Notes: generated by a model from the sequence alone, not told the origin. Counted from the first letter of the stretch, positions 12,862 through 24,689 are shown. The stretch: 64,000 bases of DNA from Leptobrachium leishanense (GCA_009667805.1 CM019063.1:411284626-411348625); one strand, 5' to 3'. Translations and numbers: made by a program.

Positions 12862-13265
12862 TTAGTCAGGGCCGGATTAAGATCTCTATGGGTCTGGAGC
12901 TGATTATTTTGGTGGCTTTTTTTGAAATTTATTGAAATGATTGAAAACACATTTTAGCTTATTTAATAGTGCAGATACGGGATATCTAACACGGCAGTTA
13001 CTGTGTGATTAATTATTCCTTCTAACTTCAATCCTTTTAAAGTGTGTAAAATATATATTTTTTCTTCCCATTTTATCATCCAAACCTTTGGTTATGTAGT
13101 CTATAGGGAATTGTTAAAAAAAATAAAAAATGAAATGGGAACCTGTTACTGTGTTTTTCTGTGTTAAAAATAATAATAAACAAATAAATAAAAATATACA
13201 ATTTTAATCAAAAATGAAATATTTCCCTTGTGTATTGGAGGATGGTGTTTTATGAATATGACATT

Positions 13266-13414
13266 AGGGTTATTCAAAGAAAGGTGAAAATTCTAGGTCA
13301 AAATAGCCAAACCAGAAAAATTCTATTTCTCACTTTACAAATCAGCTATTTTGACCTAGAATTTTCACTTCTCCAAAAGTTCTCCAGAGTTTCACCTTTC
13401 TCTGAATAACCCTG
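13266..13414. mobile_element. Short foldback MITE, AGGGTTATTCA ends
   Basis: A 149-bp element whose ends (AGGGTTATTCAAAGAAAGG and CCTTTCTCTGAATAACCCT) and central words ('aattctaggtcaaaatagc' and complement) pair along most of its length. It is a close relative of the copy at 54,713-54,885. Confidence 0.75.
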
Positions 13415-13419
13415 TATGT

Positions 13420-14107
13420 ATAAACCACTGACCTTGCTCTCAGCGTGGGTAATTAAAAAGTAATGGCAGTGGTATTGCTCATTTTATACGTGACAAATGG
13501 ACAATGCCATAGCTTTGGAACTAAAAATATATATATATTTTTTTCCCTTTTGGATTTTACATGGTGCCGTTTGGTATCAATGCAAAGGCCAGACTCTGAC
13601 CTGTCCAATGACAAAAAGCAAATGATCTTTATTTTATTTTTGTTACAGAACACCTGGTTATGTTTGGTATCATTGGACAGGTCATGCTCTGGCCTTTCCA
13701 GTGATACCTCACATGACCCTGTAGCTGCTATGGAGTTGGAGATACAGTGGTCCAAATCCCCATCAATGCAGACATGGTTATCTTTTCACTGGGCCTATTT
13801 TGGGGCATGGGCCTGGAGCTGCTGCTCCATCAGCCCCTATGTTAATCCGTCCCTTGCCTTAGTTCTTTTAGTTTTAGCCACAAACAAAATTTAGTCTACT
13901 ATGACCAATCCATTGTCCTTTTAGTCAACCAATAAAATGTTAGGAACTATTTAGGAAGAGATCCAAAGTGTAAAAGAAATGTTTTTTCTATATTCAGATA
14001 AGATGTTTACTAGAAATGTATAGGAGTTTGAAAATTCTAGAGAAATCCTTAAATAATGCATTACGCTTTAAACCCATTAGATTTTAGTTGGCTAAATCTA
14101 CTCTAGA
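13420..14107. repeat. Diverged repeat blocks, no gene
   Basis: 13,560-13,780 repeats the 'tttggtatcattgg...ggcctttccagtgat' block seen at 3,285 and 14,931. At 13,860-13,950 there are 'tttagtctact' and 'agtcaaccaataaaa' words like those at 17,690 and 58,790, suggesting the edge of another MITE family. The ORF at 13,463-13,894 is repeat-derived. Confidence 0.4.
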
Positions 14108-14930
14108 TTTAGTCGACTGAAATCATGTGACATATAAAGTGGTTATTCATAGAGCACCAAATTGGCCACCGACTTTCGTGGCTATCCGACCATTCAAAAA
14201 GCTGTAAATTCACCAAATATTGGCGAACTGCCAGCGAAATACTGTGATCTTCGGCATTGAAATCCCCCTTTAGAGAAGTAATGGTTAATCCATTCAGAGA
14301 ACAATGAACAGACGTGAAAAGTTGTTGCAACGCCCTGATTTTCGGTGGTTTCGTTCAACAGGTTTAAACAGGTGAATCCCTTAGTTTTCAATGTAACATT
14401 TTTTTTCCCATTTTTATTAAATATTCAACAGTTTATTTTCATTTGCAGCAAAAAAAAGTGTTTCAGTCCTTTCAGGATTTTTTTTCAGCAATTTTTGACA
14501 GATTTTTTTTATTTTTAATTCTGTAAACAGCAGTGGCGACTCTAGGAACAATATATATGGAGGCACATAAGATACTACCGTCAAAACGGTGGGGGGGCAC
14601 TAATAATATTTGCCACTAAATCATACCACTGAATAACCTAAATAAGTATATATAATTAAAATTCCATAATCCCAGAGTAATGTGGTACAATGTAACCTTT
14701 TTGTTGTACTAACCTGGTACAGAAATTCAATATTCACCGCAATTCGGCAGGTTTTGCCGATTTCCGTTAACTGCTTAAGCATCTCCGATTCTCGCAAATT
14801 ACGATGATCATTTGCTAAATAGGAAATTCACCATATTTTTGGTGAAATTGATTCCCCGAATTGTGACAAAAAGCAAAGGATCTAAATGTGGATAAACCCT
14901 TTAGTTTCTAACTTACATAATAACCCTTAA

Positions 14931-15182
14931 CCCCTTCACTGCTGAGTCATTTCACGGCTTTAAAAAAACACTACTTTTTTGTATTTTTTTTCTTTACTTT
15001 AAACATGATCATGTTTGGTATCATTGGAAAGACCATGCTCTGGCCTTTCTAATGATACCAAATATGACCCTGCTAGCTGAAAACAGTCAGATGTCGGGGT
15101 TCAAAGGAACCATTATCTCCACCCCTATCTTTCCTTAGGAGTCAATGAGGACGTTCCCCACACGTCCTCAGCAGTGACAGGG
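14931..15182. mobile_element. TTAA-bounded MITE
   Basis: TTAA at 14,927-14,930 and 15,183-15,186 flank inverted ends CCCCTTCACTGCTGAG and CTCAGCAGTGACAGGG. The centre (15,014-15,062) is a palindrome of the 'ggtatcattggaaag' block. The class (piggyBac or Kolobok type) is inferred from the target site only. Confidence 0.65.
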
Positions 15183-15251
15183 TTAAAATGCCATAAAACC
15201 AGGGAAATAAAATAAAAATATAAACAGTGTGGCGTGTAGACTACCCATTAA

Positions 15252-15676
15252 GGCTAGGGTCAGACGAACGCAGTTTTAACGTGCGTTTAGCCGCACAAAA
15301 TCACGGCCGTGCTAGCAGCAAATGACGTCCAATGCCGGGGAACACACGAAGTACGGCCGCACGAAAGTTCGTCCGCGCAACGCAAGTGCAAACGAACGCA
15401 TTTTTTCGAGAACGTCAAACCGCTACTACTGACGTAAGAGTGCGCTGCGGCCGCATAGCGGCGTGTTTGCGTGATTGGGAGACTTCAGACGCTGCTAATG
15501 TCCGGCCAACATAACGTCCAGACGCAAAAAGTGTTTTATTGTTGATCCGTACAAAATCACGGACGAAAAGGCGCATCGTATGACCGCTATCGCGTATTCC
15601 GTGAAAAAATATGTCCGTTCGTTCGACCGCACTTTTCCACGGTCGACGCGAAAAATGCGTTCGTCTGACCCTAGCC
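15252..15676. mobile_element. PIF/Harbinger-like MITE with perfect TAA duplication
   Basis: TAA (15,249-15,251) + GGCTAGGGTCAGACGAACG ... CGTTCGTCTGACCCTAGCC + TAA (15,677-15,679). The 19-bp inverted ends are perfect. This is the best-preserved copy of the family in the window and defines its ends and target. Confidence 0.8.
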
Positions 15677-15916
15677 TAACCCCTAAAATTCCATTACTCA
15701 AAGGAAAACCTGAAATGAATGGACTGAGGCATGAAGCCTACTCATTAACCCCTAAAATGCCAATTGAGAAATATATACACTGCGAGACATGTAGCTTACC
15801 CATTAACCCCTAAAATGCCAGTAATCAAGTGAAAACATGAAATGCATACACTGAGACATGTAGCCTACATATTAACTCCTAAAATGACATTAATAAATGA
15901 AAAAATGTATATTGCG

Positions 15917-15996
15917 AGGAATGCAGTATGGACATACTTGAAAACACGAAATCTCAATGTATCCTTCCTGGTAAAATACTTTGCAAATAAATAAAT
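15917..15996 (+). repeat. SINE/LINE 3' tail fragment
   Basis: Contains 'gacatacttgaaaac', 'gaaatctcaatgtatccttc' and 'ctggtaaaatactttgcaaa', the 3' tail shared with the complete tRNA-derived SINE at 46,388. It is followed by a short (AAAT)n-like end. Confidence 0.65.
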
Positions 15997-16519
15997 ACCC
16001 ATTAACCCTTGATGTACAACTAAACAAAGGCAAAAACTAAAGTAATACACAATGAAATTTTTAGTCTGACCATTAGCCCTCTCACTGCTGAGCCATTTCC
16101 ACCCTGTGGAAAAATTTAATTAAGTTTTGTATTTTATTATTTAAGATTTTGTCTTTACACTGAATATGGTCATGTTCATGGCCGGACTCTGCCCTTCCCA
16201 ATGACCGCTCGAACGACCGTGTATGAAGCACAGGGCCTGCGATACATCTGTCTGAATATGTGGGGGAAGCTGGATGCTGAATCTTGGTGGGGGGGGCAAG
16301 GAATAAAGTAGGGGGGCAATTGCCCCCCCCCCCCCCGAGACGCCTATGCATAGCAGACCTTTTTGTTATTCATAGGACCTTATCTATTATTTTTGTTTAA
16401 AACCACTTTTTAAAAGTAGTGTTTTTTTTTGTTTTTGTAAACACCATTTGGCGGCTGGTCAGCTTTTTTTCTGACAGATTGTCAGCTACATTAAGCGGGT
16501 TTGTGGATGCATTCTACAC

Positions 16520-17115
16520 CAGGGCTTGACAAATTTGCTTTGAATCTAGGAGCCAGCTACAAAAGTTAGGAGCCAATGTTTCGGCGAGGATTTGCCTTTA
16601 TCAAAATATAAGTTTTATAAAGGCGAAACGTTGGGAGCCTTGCCTCTGCATCTGGGAGTTGGTTTGTACTGATCCAAATTATGATTTTAGCTGCTTCTAT
16701 TGATTTATCACTTTGTTACCTGCTGCTTTTTGCTGTTAGGTATTTTTTGTGCATGTGGTCTTTTGGCTACTTTTTGGAGCCTAGAAGTGTAGAGCGTTGC
16801 TTCTAATATCAGATATATATTTGTGTTAACATCTGTACATTGTGATGTTGTGATATTGTTTTATTTATTTTCTTTGCTCTGTTGTCATTGGACACCCTAT
16901 TTACCCAACACACACACCTATATAAATACATACACCAGGGCTGGATATATTTACATTTAAATGTAGGAGACTGGAAGAAAACATTGACGCCAACTAGATG
17001 GTTTTAGATACCAAAGACTGCTTTTAGATTGGTGTAAAATAAACTGGAAATTTAGGAGCAGGAGTAAAATTGTAGGAGCCAGTGGCTACCAGGCTCCTGG
17101 CATTGTCAAGCCCTG
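16520..17115. mobile_element. hAT-type MITE with 8-bp target duplication
   Basis: Ends CAGGGCTTGACAA and TTGTCAAGCCCTG are inverted. Flanks TTCTACAC (16,512-16,519) and TTCTACAG (17,116-17,123) agree at 7 of 8 positions, as expected for hAT. A second copy lies at 34,791-35,441. No transposase is present. Confidence 0.8.
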
Positions 17116-17669
17116 TTCTACAGGTATATCGAATTGATTTGGTGATTTAATTTTTTCCCCCTAGGGGTTTTACTGGCGGTGTTCAGTGGATCAATTTTTG
17201 CACATCTCGGGGACCCTGCAGTGAATGCTGAATTCACCGCAGGGCAGGGGTGTACCTAGAACATTTGGCACCCAGGGCGAATCCTATATTTGGCACCCCC
17301 AACTTTAAAATGTAAAAAGTGTGTGTGTGAATATATATTATATATTTTTAGTTGTAGCATTCTGGCAGGACATGATGTATACATATAATAATGATCTAAT
17401 ATGAATCTGCCGCTGGTGGATCATGCATCCTCTGTGTTGTGCAATAAGAGGTGAGTGTATATTCTTTTTGAATAATTGTTATGTAAGTGATTTTGCAAAC
17501 TTACAACATATCCAGCCTCATGCTATGAACAAAAGTACACGTGGCTGGTTTTGTTGATGGGAGTTGTGTGTGTGTTGGTTTGGCTGGTTTTGTGTGACCG
17601 CATGGTCAGCAAATTGAGGTCGTCGAAGAAAAAAAGCAACGACATTTCACTGCTCTGAATAACCAGTTT

Positions 17670-18640
17670 AGTCGACTGAAACAAGACTAAGAGTAAAACC
17701 AATCCAGACTACTAAAATATGACAAAAACTAAATGGCATTTTAGGCTGAAGACTATGTTCTCTTATTCAGCCTTTTGTACACTTGGATTTATTCCGGCAA
17801 TTGGCTAACAAGGGGAAAGGTGTAAGTCGAGGGACAGAATATTCAGAGTATACAGTGTATGTGGAGTGAAGGGGCATTTGGGGGGTTATGAATTGGGTAT
17901 GACACTCACTGGAAACTGGTGATACATTACCAATAAGAGTTTTAAGGGGGCACTACAGAGTGTGAACCCTCAGTAGTTTGAGTGGTCACACTGCTCTGGG
18001 CTCACTCACCTCACAATCCTGTGATTAGTGGCAGATTCAGCCCTCTAAGTGGATGGGCTTAGTCCTGCACAGAACCTGTGTGTTGCACTTAGGTTTCAGG
18101 ACCTTTTTGGGAACAAGGATCTCCAGCACGGAGAGCCATTGGATTAACCTCTCCACCCCAAGATTCATCTATTCAAAACGCTCAATTGCGCAGAAATGAC
18201 CTGATTGTCAGCGTTTCAATTCAACATGTTTAAACAGGTGCATCCAATAGGTTTCAATGTAAAAATGAGCCTTGTTCCCAAAAGGTCCTGAGTGCAACAC
18301 CTCCGGTTCTGTGCAGGATTTTTATTTTTCAAGACTTTTTTTGCAAAACCCCTTAAATTTTTAATAAGATACCTTTTTTGCATTCAAAAGACTTTATTTT
18401 GTAACAGACCCTTTATATTATGTCTAAATTACCCTTTTTATTATTTGGACACATGTTTACTACATTTGATTATTTAAGCTATTAGGACAATGGGAGATTT
18501 CAGTTCCAATGGAATTTCCCAATGCCAATTCAGCGGGTGTAGGTGCAATTTGGCGCTTTTCCCCTACACCTGATAATTGCTTTGACTCTAAATTTTGTCA
18601 AAATACAGTAACAATTCGAAAAAAATGAATTTTCGGTGAA
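17670..18640. other. Non-coding, old repeat fragments
   Basis: No gene. 18,165-18,290 contains 'caacatgtttaaacaggtg', a piece of the 11,366/14,140 MITE family. 'cccaaaaggtcctga' near 18,276 is an inverted copy of a stretch near 18,090, so a small hairpin is present. Confidence 0.4.
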
Positions 18641-18729
18641 ATGGGCTATAGAAACATAGAAAAATGTCGGCAGATAAGAACCTTTCGGCCCATCTAGTCT
18701 GCCCAATTACATGGGTACTTTACCTGGAT

Positions 18730-20162
18730 TTATCTTTTGTTTAGGATAGCCTTATGCCTATCCCATGCTTGCTTAAATTCAATCACTGTTTTGGCCTCTA
18801 CCACTTCAACTGGAAGGCTGTTCCATGTATCCACCACCCTCTCAGTAAAATAATGCTTCCTGAGGTTACTTTTAAACCTTTGCCCCTCTAATCTATGTCC
18901 TCTTGTTTTGCTACTTTGTTTCCGTTTAAATATACTCCCTTCCTCTACCTTGTGTATTCCCTTTACGTATTTAAATGTTTCTATCATATCTCCTCTGTCT
19001 CGTCTTTTTTCCAAGCTGTACATGTTAAGATCATTAAGCCTTTCCTGGTAACTTTTCTCCTTCAAGCCGTATAACCATTTTAGTAGCCCTTCTCTGAACT
19101 CTCTCTAAGATGTCTATATCCTTCTGGAGATACGGTCTCCAGTACTGCACACAGTACTCCAAGTGAGGTCTCACCAGTGCTCTGTACAGTGGCATGAGCA
19201 CTTCCCTTTCCTACTGCTAATACCTCTCCCTACACAACCAAGCATTCTGCTAGCATTTCCTGCTGCTCTATTACATTGACTACTTACCCTTAGATCCTCT
19301 GAAATAATAACCCCTAAATCCCTTTCCTCAGATGTTGAGGTTAGGACTGTATCAAATATTCTATATTCAGCCCTTGGGTTTTTACGTCCCAGGTGCATTA
19401 TCTTGCACTTATCCACATTAAAACTCAATTGCCACAGCTCCGACCATTTTTTTAGTTTATCTAAATCGTCATTTGGCTGATCCCTCCAGGAACGTCAACC
19501 CTGTTGCAAATCTTTATGTCATCAGCAAAAAGACATACTTTTCCATTAATACCTTCTGCAATATCACTAATAAAAATATTAAAGAGAATGGGTCCAAGTA
19601 CTGACCCCTGAGGTACCCCACTGGTAACAAGACCTTGCGCCGAATAAACTCCATTTACCACAACCCTCTGTTGCCTGTCACTCAGCCACTGCCTAATCCA
19701 TTCAACAATATTGGAATCCAAGCTCAAAGATTGCAATTTATTGATAAGCCTTCTATGCGGAACAGTATCAAAAGCCTTACTGAAATCTAAATAAGCAATG
19801 TCTACTGCACCACCTGTGTCTATTATTTTTGTTACCCAATCAATAAGATTAGTTTGGCATGATCTCCCTGAGGTAAACCCATGTTTCTGATCCTGTAATC
19901 TATGTGTTTTTAGATGTTCAACAATCCTTTCCTTTAACATGGTTTCCATTAATTTCCCCACTACTGACGTAAGACTAACTGGCCTATAGTTCCCCGATTC
20001 CTCCCTACTACCCTTCTTGTAAATGGGCACAACATTTGCTAATTTCCAGTCTTCTGGGACGACTCCCGTTAGCAAGGATTGGTTAAATAAATCTGTTAAC
20101 GGTTTTGCTATTACACCACTGAGTTCTTTTAATAACTTAGGGTGGATCCCATCAGGCCCCAT
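18730..20162 (-). pseudogene. CR1 ORF2 reverse transcriptase, frameshifted
   Basis: The first block (20,162-19,461) has reverse transcriptase motifs in order: YRPVSLTSVVGKLME, LDFSKAFDTVPH (motif A aspartate), SGVPQGSVLGPILFN (motif B) and LFADDIKI (motif C, FADD). The frame then shifts into 19,428-19,171 (FNVDKCKIMHLG, LGVIISEDL) and again into 19,065-18,730 ([34 protein letters not shown]), the CR1 carboxy-terminal region. In an active element this enzyme performs target-primed reverse transcription. The two frame breaks mean no complete product is possible. Confidence 0.88.
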
Positions 20163-20495
20163 TGACTTATTTGTCTTTACTTTAGACAGCTGCTGTAGAA
20201 CCTCCTCCTCTGTAAACTGATATGTAAATGTCTCGTTAGTGTTTCCTCCTAACTGAGGTCCCTTTCCTTCTGCAAAGACTGAACAAAAATATTCATTGAG
20301 GCAGTCAGCGAGACTTTTATCCTCTTCTACATACCTGCCTTCCTTTGTTTTTAATCAAACGAGAAAAGAAAAGTAAAACGAGGATTAGTTAATCTAAAAA
20401 ATGTTTTGTCCCCCTTTTTTACTGACTGAGCTATTTTCTCTTCTGCGTGTGCTTTGGAAGCTCTTATAAATTGCTTTGCCTCTTTCTGACTAATC

Positions 20496-21459
20496 TTATA
20501 GGTTTGCCTGAGTTTTTTTATAATTATTGAATGCTGTCTTTTTGTTCACTATTTTGGTCACTTCTGCAGAGTACCACAGTGGTTTCTTCCCTTTTTTGTT
20601 TTTGCTAACAAGCCGAATGCAATTGCCTGTGGCCTTCAATAATGCTTCCTTTAATCCCATTTCTCCTGGACTCCCTTTTAAACTCCTCCAGTCTGATAAT
20701 GACTCCTTCACACAATCTCATTTTAGAAAAATGTTTTTTTAAAGTCTAAAACTTTTGTTTTTGTGTGGTGCAGCTCCATCCCTGTTCTTATATTAAACCA
20801 TACTGACTGGTGATCACTAGATCCCAAATTTTCACCTACAACAACGTCCGATACCAAACCTCCATTTGTGAGTATTAAATCCAATATGGCCTCTTTACGG
20901 GTCGGCTCCTCAACTACTTGTGTTAGAGATAATCCCAGTAGGGAGTTTAGAATATTTGTACCACTGGTGCACCCAGCTGTTTTGGTTTTACAGTTCACAT
21001 CAGGAAGATTAAAGTCCCCCACGATAATAACTTCCCCCTTCATTGCCATTTTGGCTATTTCCTCAAACAGCAGATTATCTAGCTCTTCTACTTGTCCAGG
21101 GGGTCTATAGATCACACCTACACGAGCTACTGTATGATTGCCAAATGTTAGCGTAACCCAAACTGACTCTATGTTCACCTCGCTCACTTTTATTTGGTTC
21201 GTTTTTATGTTGTTGTTTTTTCATACAGGGCCACTCCTCCTCCTTTCCTGCCTTCTCTGTCTTTTCTATATAAAGAGTACCCCAGTATTATGTCCCAGTT
21301 ATTTTTCTCACTGAACCATGTCTCAGTAACCGCAACTAAATCTACTTTTTCAGCTGCCATCATTGCCTCCAGTTCATTGATTTTATTGACTAAACTGCGA
21401 GCATTTATAGACACGACTCTGAGCTTGTCATTTTTTTCCCCGCATGTTGCTTGCACCAT
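20496..21459 (-). pseudogene. CR1 ORF2 endonuclease region, frameshifted
   Basis: An apurinic-type endonuclease of the exonuclease-endonuclease-phosphatase fold. Visible parts: SINARSLVNKINELE and VTETWFSEKN (catalytic glutamate) in 21,459-21,205; VGDFNLPDVN and SSDHQSVWF (catalytic aspartate/asparagine and histidine) in 21,187-20,723; a linker in 20,711-20,496. In an active LINE it nicks target DNA to prime reverse transcription. A break between the first two blocks and more before the reverse transcriptase inactivate it. It shares its fold, not recent ancestry, with NOCT at the other end of the window. Confidence 0.85.
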
Positions 21460-21522
21460 CCGATTTAGTTTTGGGAGACAATCAGGCAGATTGTTTTTTA
21501 CCCTTTTGTCCCCCCCCCCCTC

Positions 21523-22758
21523 CTAGTTTAAATATTTCTTTGTGAAACCTTTTAACTTCTCACTGAGAACATATGTTCCCCTATGAGTAAGATGCAAACC
21601 ATCTTTTTTATACAGTTCCTTTCTGCTCCAATTAGAGCTATCATGGGACACAAAGCCAAATCCTTGCTTCCGACACCATTCCCGAAGCCACAAATTAAAT
21701 TCCCTATTGCGCATCTGCCTATCCTGAATGTTATGCACAGGCAAAACTTCAGAGAATGACACAGTGGACGCAATCTGCTGTATTTATTTATTTATTTGAA
21801 AAGGATTTTACCAGGAAGGATACATTGAGATTTCTCTCGTTTTCAAGTATGTCCTGGGTTCGAGAACATTGAGTGGTTACAGTTGTTACAGAAATACAAA
21901 GTAATAAAATGCAAACTATTAAAAACAAAACACAAATATACAGATTAACATATCATGGGAAGGGCTAGAACCTTGAGTTAATTAGGGTGATTTGCAAAGT
22001 GGAAGCAGCTGGAAAGTAAGCTACAAATTTCAGACCAGCACTGGGTGGGGTGGGGGGGGGGGACAGCAGAGTCCAGGAGCACGCGGTGGCAGAGGGTGAT
22101 TTCACCTCCAAGATCACAAAAATCTTCCTTAATCTCAGAAACCTCATTGCTAGCCAAGTCATTTGTCCCTAGATGGACTAGAACGTCCACTTCCCCTTGC
22201 TGCTTTGCTTGTTTGACAATATTGAGAATACGTCTCTTGTCTCTACGAGCAGTAGCCCCTGGAAGACCTCTCACCAAACCACTACTCTCCAGCTCAACAC
22301 CTCTTATGATAGACCCAGCAACAATTGCCTTCTATCATGTCCCACCTTTTCCTTTTTGTTCTTGGTTGCAGTCCTGCATACCTTAGGCATAGGGGATGGT
22401 GGTTCCTCAACTATGGTGTCTGAGCCTACTTCCGTCTCACCACTACACTCTGAAAGTGCCTCAAAAGAATTAAGACTCAGAGTTGTGGATAGAAAACATG
22501 TCCCACAGTCTAACTCTTAACAGATCCTACAGTAGTCCATCTGCCGCTCCTAGGAGGCCTCTGTGGCAGTGGCTTTGTAACAGTCATAGCCATAGCCTGA
22601 GTTTGTCTAACAGATAATTTACAAATCTCAGACTTCAAACAGGCAATTTCCTGCTGCAATAAAGAGAGCTGCCTACATATCAGGCACACTCCAAACCTCC
22701 AAAAATTGGATCTAAAAACAAATGCATGACAGCTCTTACACTGGACCAAACCTGCCAT
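21523..22758 (-). pseudogene. CR1 ORF1: Cys-rich start plus SGNH esterase, interrupted
   Basis: The amino-terminal piece (22,758-22,510) has CKSCHAF and CLICRQ, a Cys-rich motif, then a likely coiled coil (LLQQEIACLKSEICKL). The second piece (22,277-21,978) has VDVLVHLGTNDLA, matching block III of SGNH hydrolases. The third (21,762-21,523) has KDGLHLTHRG, containing the Asp-x-x-His of block V. CR1 ORF1 esterases are known; the role is thought to involve lipid or RNA-particle association. An inserted retroposon tail (21,780-21,966) separates the last two blocks. Confidence 0.8.
21780..21966 (-). mobile_element. Retroposon tail inserted in CR1 ORF1
   Basis: On the minus strand this ends in the tail shared with the SINE at 46,388 ('ctcaatgtatccttcctggt'). 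Upstream of that tail it carries 'gcattttattactttgtatt', which the SINE lacks. It could be the 3' end of the SINE's partner LINE. It sits between the block III and block V parts of the esterase and therefore inserted after the CR1. Confidence 0.6.
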
Positions 22759-22869
22759 TATAAAAAGAATGGATTTAAAACAACAACTCTTACCTTTTTT
22801 GTAGGTTTTCTACCTCCTGTCTAACCTCAGACTACCTCCAGAAGATCTCTAAGTGCTCACTTTGAAGGC

Positions 22870-23085
22870 TTCACACAAGCTCTAATTGCTTTCAATTTCA
22901 GTGCTCTGTGAATAGGCCACTTTGTTTCACTGTTGATGTACAGTTTACTTCATTGTAATACAACTTCTATTTACAAGTATGGGCAGGAGGAGGGGAAATA
23001 TGATCTATGGGAGGACTCAAAGGAGGAAGTAGGGCTGTGCAGGAGCAAAACTACAACACAAATGGCTTACCTAGCTGTAACATCA
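22870..23085. other. Sequence upstream of the CR1 element
   Basis: Either CR1 5' UTR or flanking DNA; no gene seen. Confidence 0.35.
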
Positions 23086-23086
23086 T

Positions 23087-23210
23087 TAAATGGATTCAAA
23101 TGTTAGTATGTTTTATAGTTTTTTCATGCTTGATGCAGGAGAAATAATGGTTATGAACTGGTGTGGAAAAAACATGTAGACATCAAAGCAGAAGGGCACA
23201 CAATTTCTGT
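23087..23210 (+). repeat. Direct repeat, copy 1 (empty)
   Basis: 'ttcaaatgttagtatg', 'atagttttttcatgcttgat' and 'ggtgtggaaaaaacatgtag' are repeated at 23,797-23,995. Here 'gaaataatggttatg' is continuous, without the insertion seen in copy 2. The family is not recognised; the pair may be termini of a retroelement or a tandem duplication. Confidence 0.6.
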
Positions 23211-23796
23211 GGACGAGCAGACACTGGCTCCAATCAGTCTGGAAGTCAACCTTTCAGTTACAGCAAGTAACATGTTGCACCTGTGTACACGCAACATTTA
23301 TGCTTTGAATATTGCTCTTTTCCACACTTTAACTTGTCCTGAAATGTGTGTATACTGATCCCACCAAATTGCACCTTTGGTACCTTCTTGGGGTACCGTT
23401 ACAGGCTCTTCTAGCTGTGAAAAACAAAATTAATGTGGTGCCTAGGTTAGTCATTACTGTCCTAGGATATATTGGAGTAATAAGGACTTGCATGGAAGCT
23501 TGATTTTGCTCCAGAAAACAAGGTTGCAAGGTTAACTGGAAGTATACTTCTAAAATCAACATGTTGCTATAGAACTTGGGAGCCAAAGAAAACCTTTATT
23601 TCTTCACATATAAATCAGTCTGGCGCTCTATTCCCTACCAGGGTGGCAGTGTCAATTCAGTTTCCAGCCTGGATAAAAAAAAATGTCACGGAATCCCATA
23701 TGGCCACTGAAGTCTCAAGGCCACCTGGTATGTTAAAATTCAACCTGATGGGAGATGTATCCCTTTTATAGGATTAATAACCTGTAACCTCATTCA

Positions 23797-23995
23797 ACAG
23801 ATTCAAATGTTAGTATGGTTTTATAGTTTTTTCATGCTTGATGCGGTAGCATGATTACAGGAGAACGACTGTAATGGGTTCAAGAACATTGAAATTTTAC
23901 AATGTATCCTTCCTGGTAAAATACTTTGCAAATAAATGGTTATGAAGCGGTGTGGAAAAAACATGTAAACATCAAAGCAGAAGGGTGTATCTGTA
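23797..23995 (+). repeat. Direct repeat, copy 2, with retroposon tail inserted
   Basis: Same sequence as 23,087-23,210, but split at about 23,860-23,938 by a fragment ending 'atgtatccttcctggtaaaa' and 'tactttgcaaataa', the SINE/LINE tail. 'aatgggtt' before and 'aatggtt' after may be a short target duplication. Confidence 0.6.
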
Positions 23996-24233
23996 GGGAC
24001 TGGTAGATACAATTTGTAATCAATGGATATTTAATACGATAAGCTGACCTGAGCTAATCAAACGATTGCGAATGAGCTTGGTGATATAACATCTTTGTGG
24101 TGCCAAATCATTTTCCTTACATGGTTGCCCATTAGAGGGAATTATTAACTATATTTATGCCATTCCAAGGACTGATAATTGAGGGGTTTTTATATGGACG
24201 AATGCCCAGCCTTTTCAATAAAGTGCCGTTTAA

Positions 24234-24681
24234 GGCTGGGGTCAGACGAGCGTGATTTCTACGGGCTGTACGTCCGTGCAGTACGGACATCGTCAGTACG
24301 GATGACGCAGTAGTGGTCACACAGTCCGTTTTTTCACTGAAGTTATTTTTGACGGATGTAGGAGGGAAAAATAAATTACAATGAAAAAACATTCTGTCCG
24401 TCAAAAATGCTGGACGTATAAATGCAGTCCGTCTGACCATGCTCCATCACTCACACACAAAGCTATGCAGACGTTGTGGACGCAGCGCACTCCGCACGTC
24501 CGTTCTAGCAGTATTACGTTCTTGCCTAACCTGCGTCTGTTTGCCGCGGCTGTTGTGCGTCCGCAGTTCAGTGCGGACGTACTTCATGTGTCAGGCTCCA
24601 ATGGACTTTCTGTCATGCTATCACGGACGTACTTTTAGGCGCAATCACGGACGTGAACACTACGCTCGTCTGACACCAGCC
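24234..24681. mobile_element. PIF/Harbinger-like MITE
   Basis: GGCTGGGGTCAGACGAGCGT on the left and ACGCTCGTCTGACACCAGCC on the right are inverted ends, preceded by TAA and followed by TTA. The interior has 'cgtccgt/acggacg' words throughout. ORFs at 24,381-24,765 lie inside it and are spurious. Confidence 0.75.
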
Positions 24682-24689
24682 TTAGACGA

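Larger units (their letters stand above)
14140..17665. mobile_element. Composite element with TGGTTATTCA ends and nested insertions
   Basis: The ends TGGTTATTCATAGAGCA (14,140) and TGCTCTGAATAACCA (to 17,665) are inverted and belong to the CAGGGTTATTCA family. Internal words such as 'caacaggtttaaacaggtg' (near 14,355) and 'gctgaattcaccgcaggg' (near 17,235) match the intact 11,366 copy. The interior holds a TTAA MITE (14,931), a Harbinger MITE (15,252), a SINE tail (15,917) and a hAT MITE (16,520). Reading it as one split host element is inference. Confidence 0.5.
18645..22860 (-). mobile_element. CR1 LINE, nearly full length, inactive
   Basis: The element reads on the minus strand: ORF1 (22,758 to 21,523), endonuclease (21,459 to 20,496), reverse transcriptase (20,162 to 18,730) and a short 3' end at about 18,645. 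The terminal 'catagaaaaatgtcggcag' sequence is a common amphibian CR1 3' end. Several frameshifts split both ORFs, and a foreign tail (21,780-21,966) interrupts ORF1, so it is dead. The 5' limit is approximate. Several short plus-strand ORFs across it are shadows. Confidence 0.85.
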
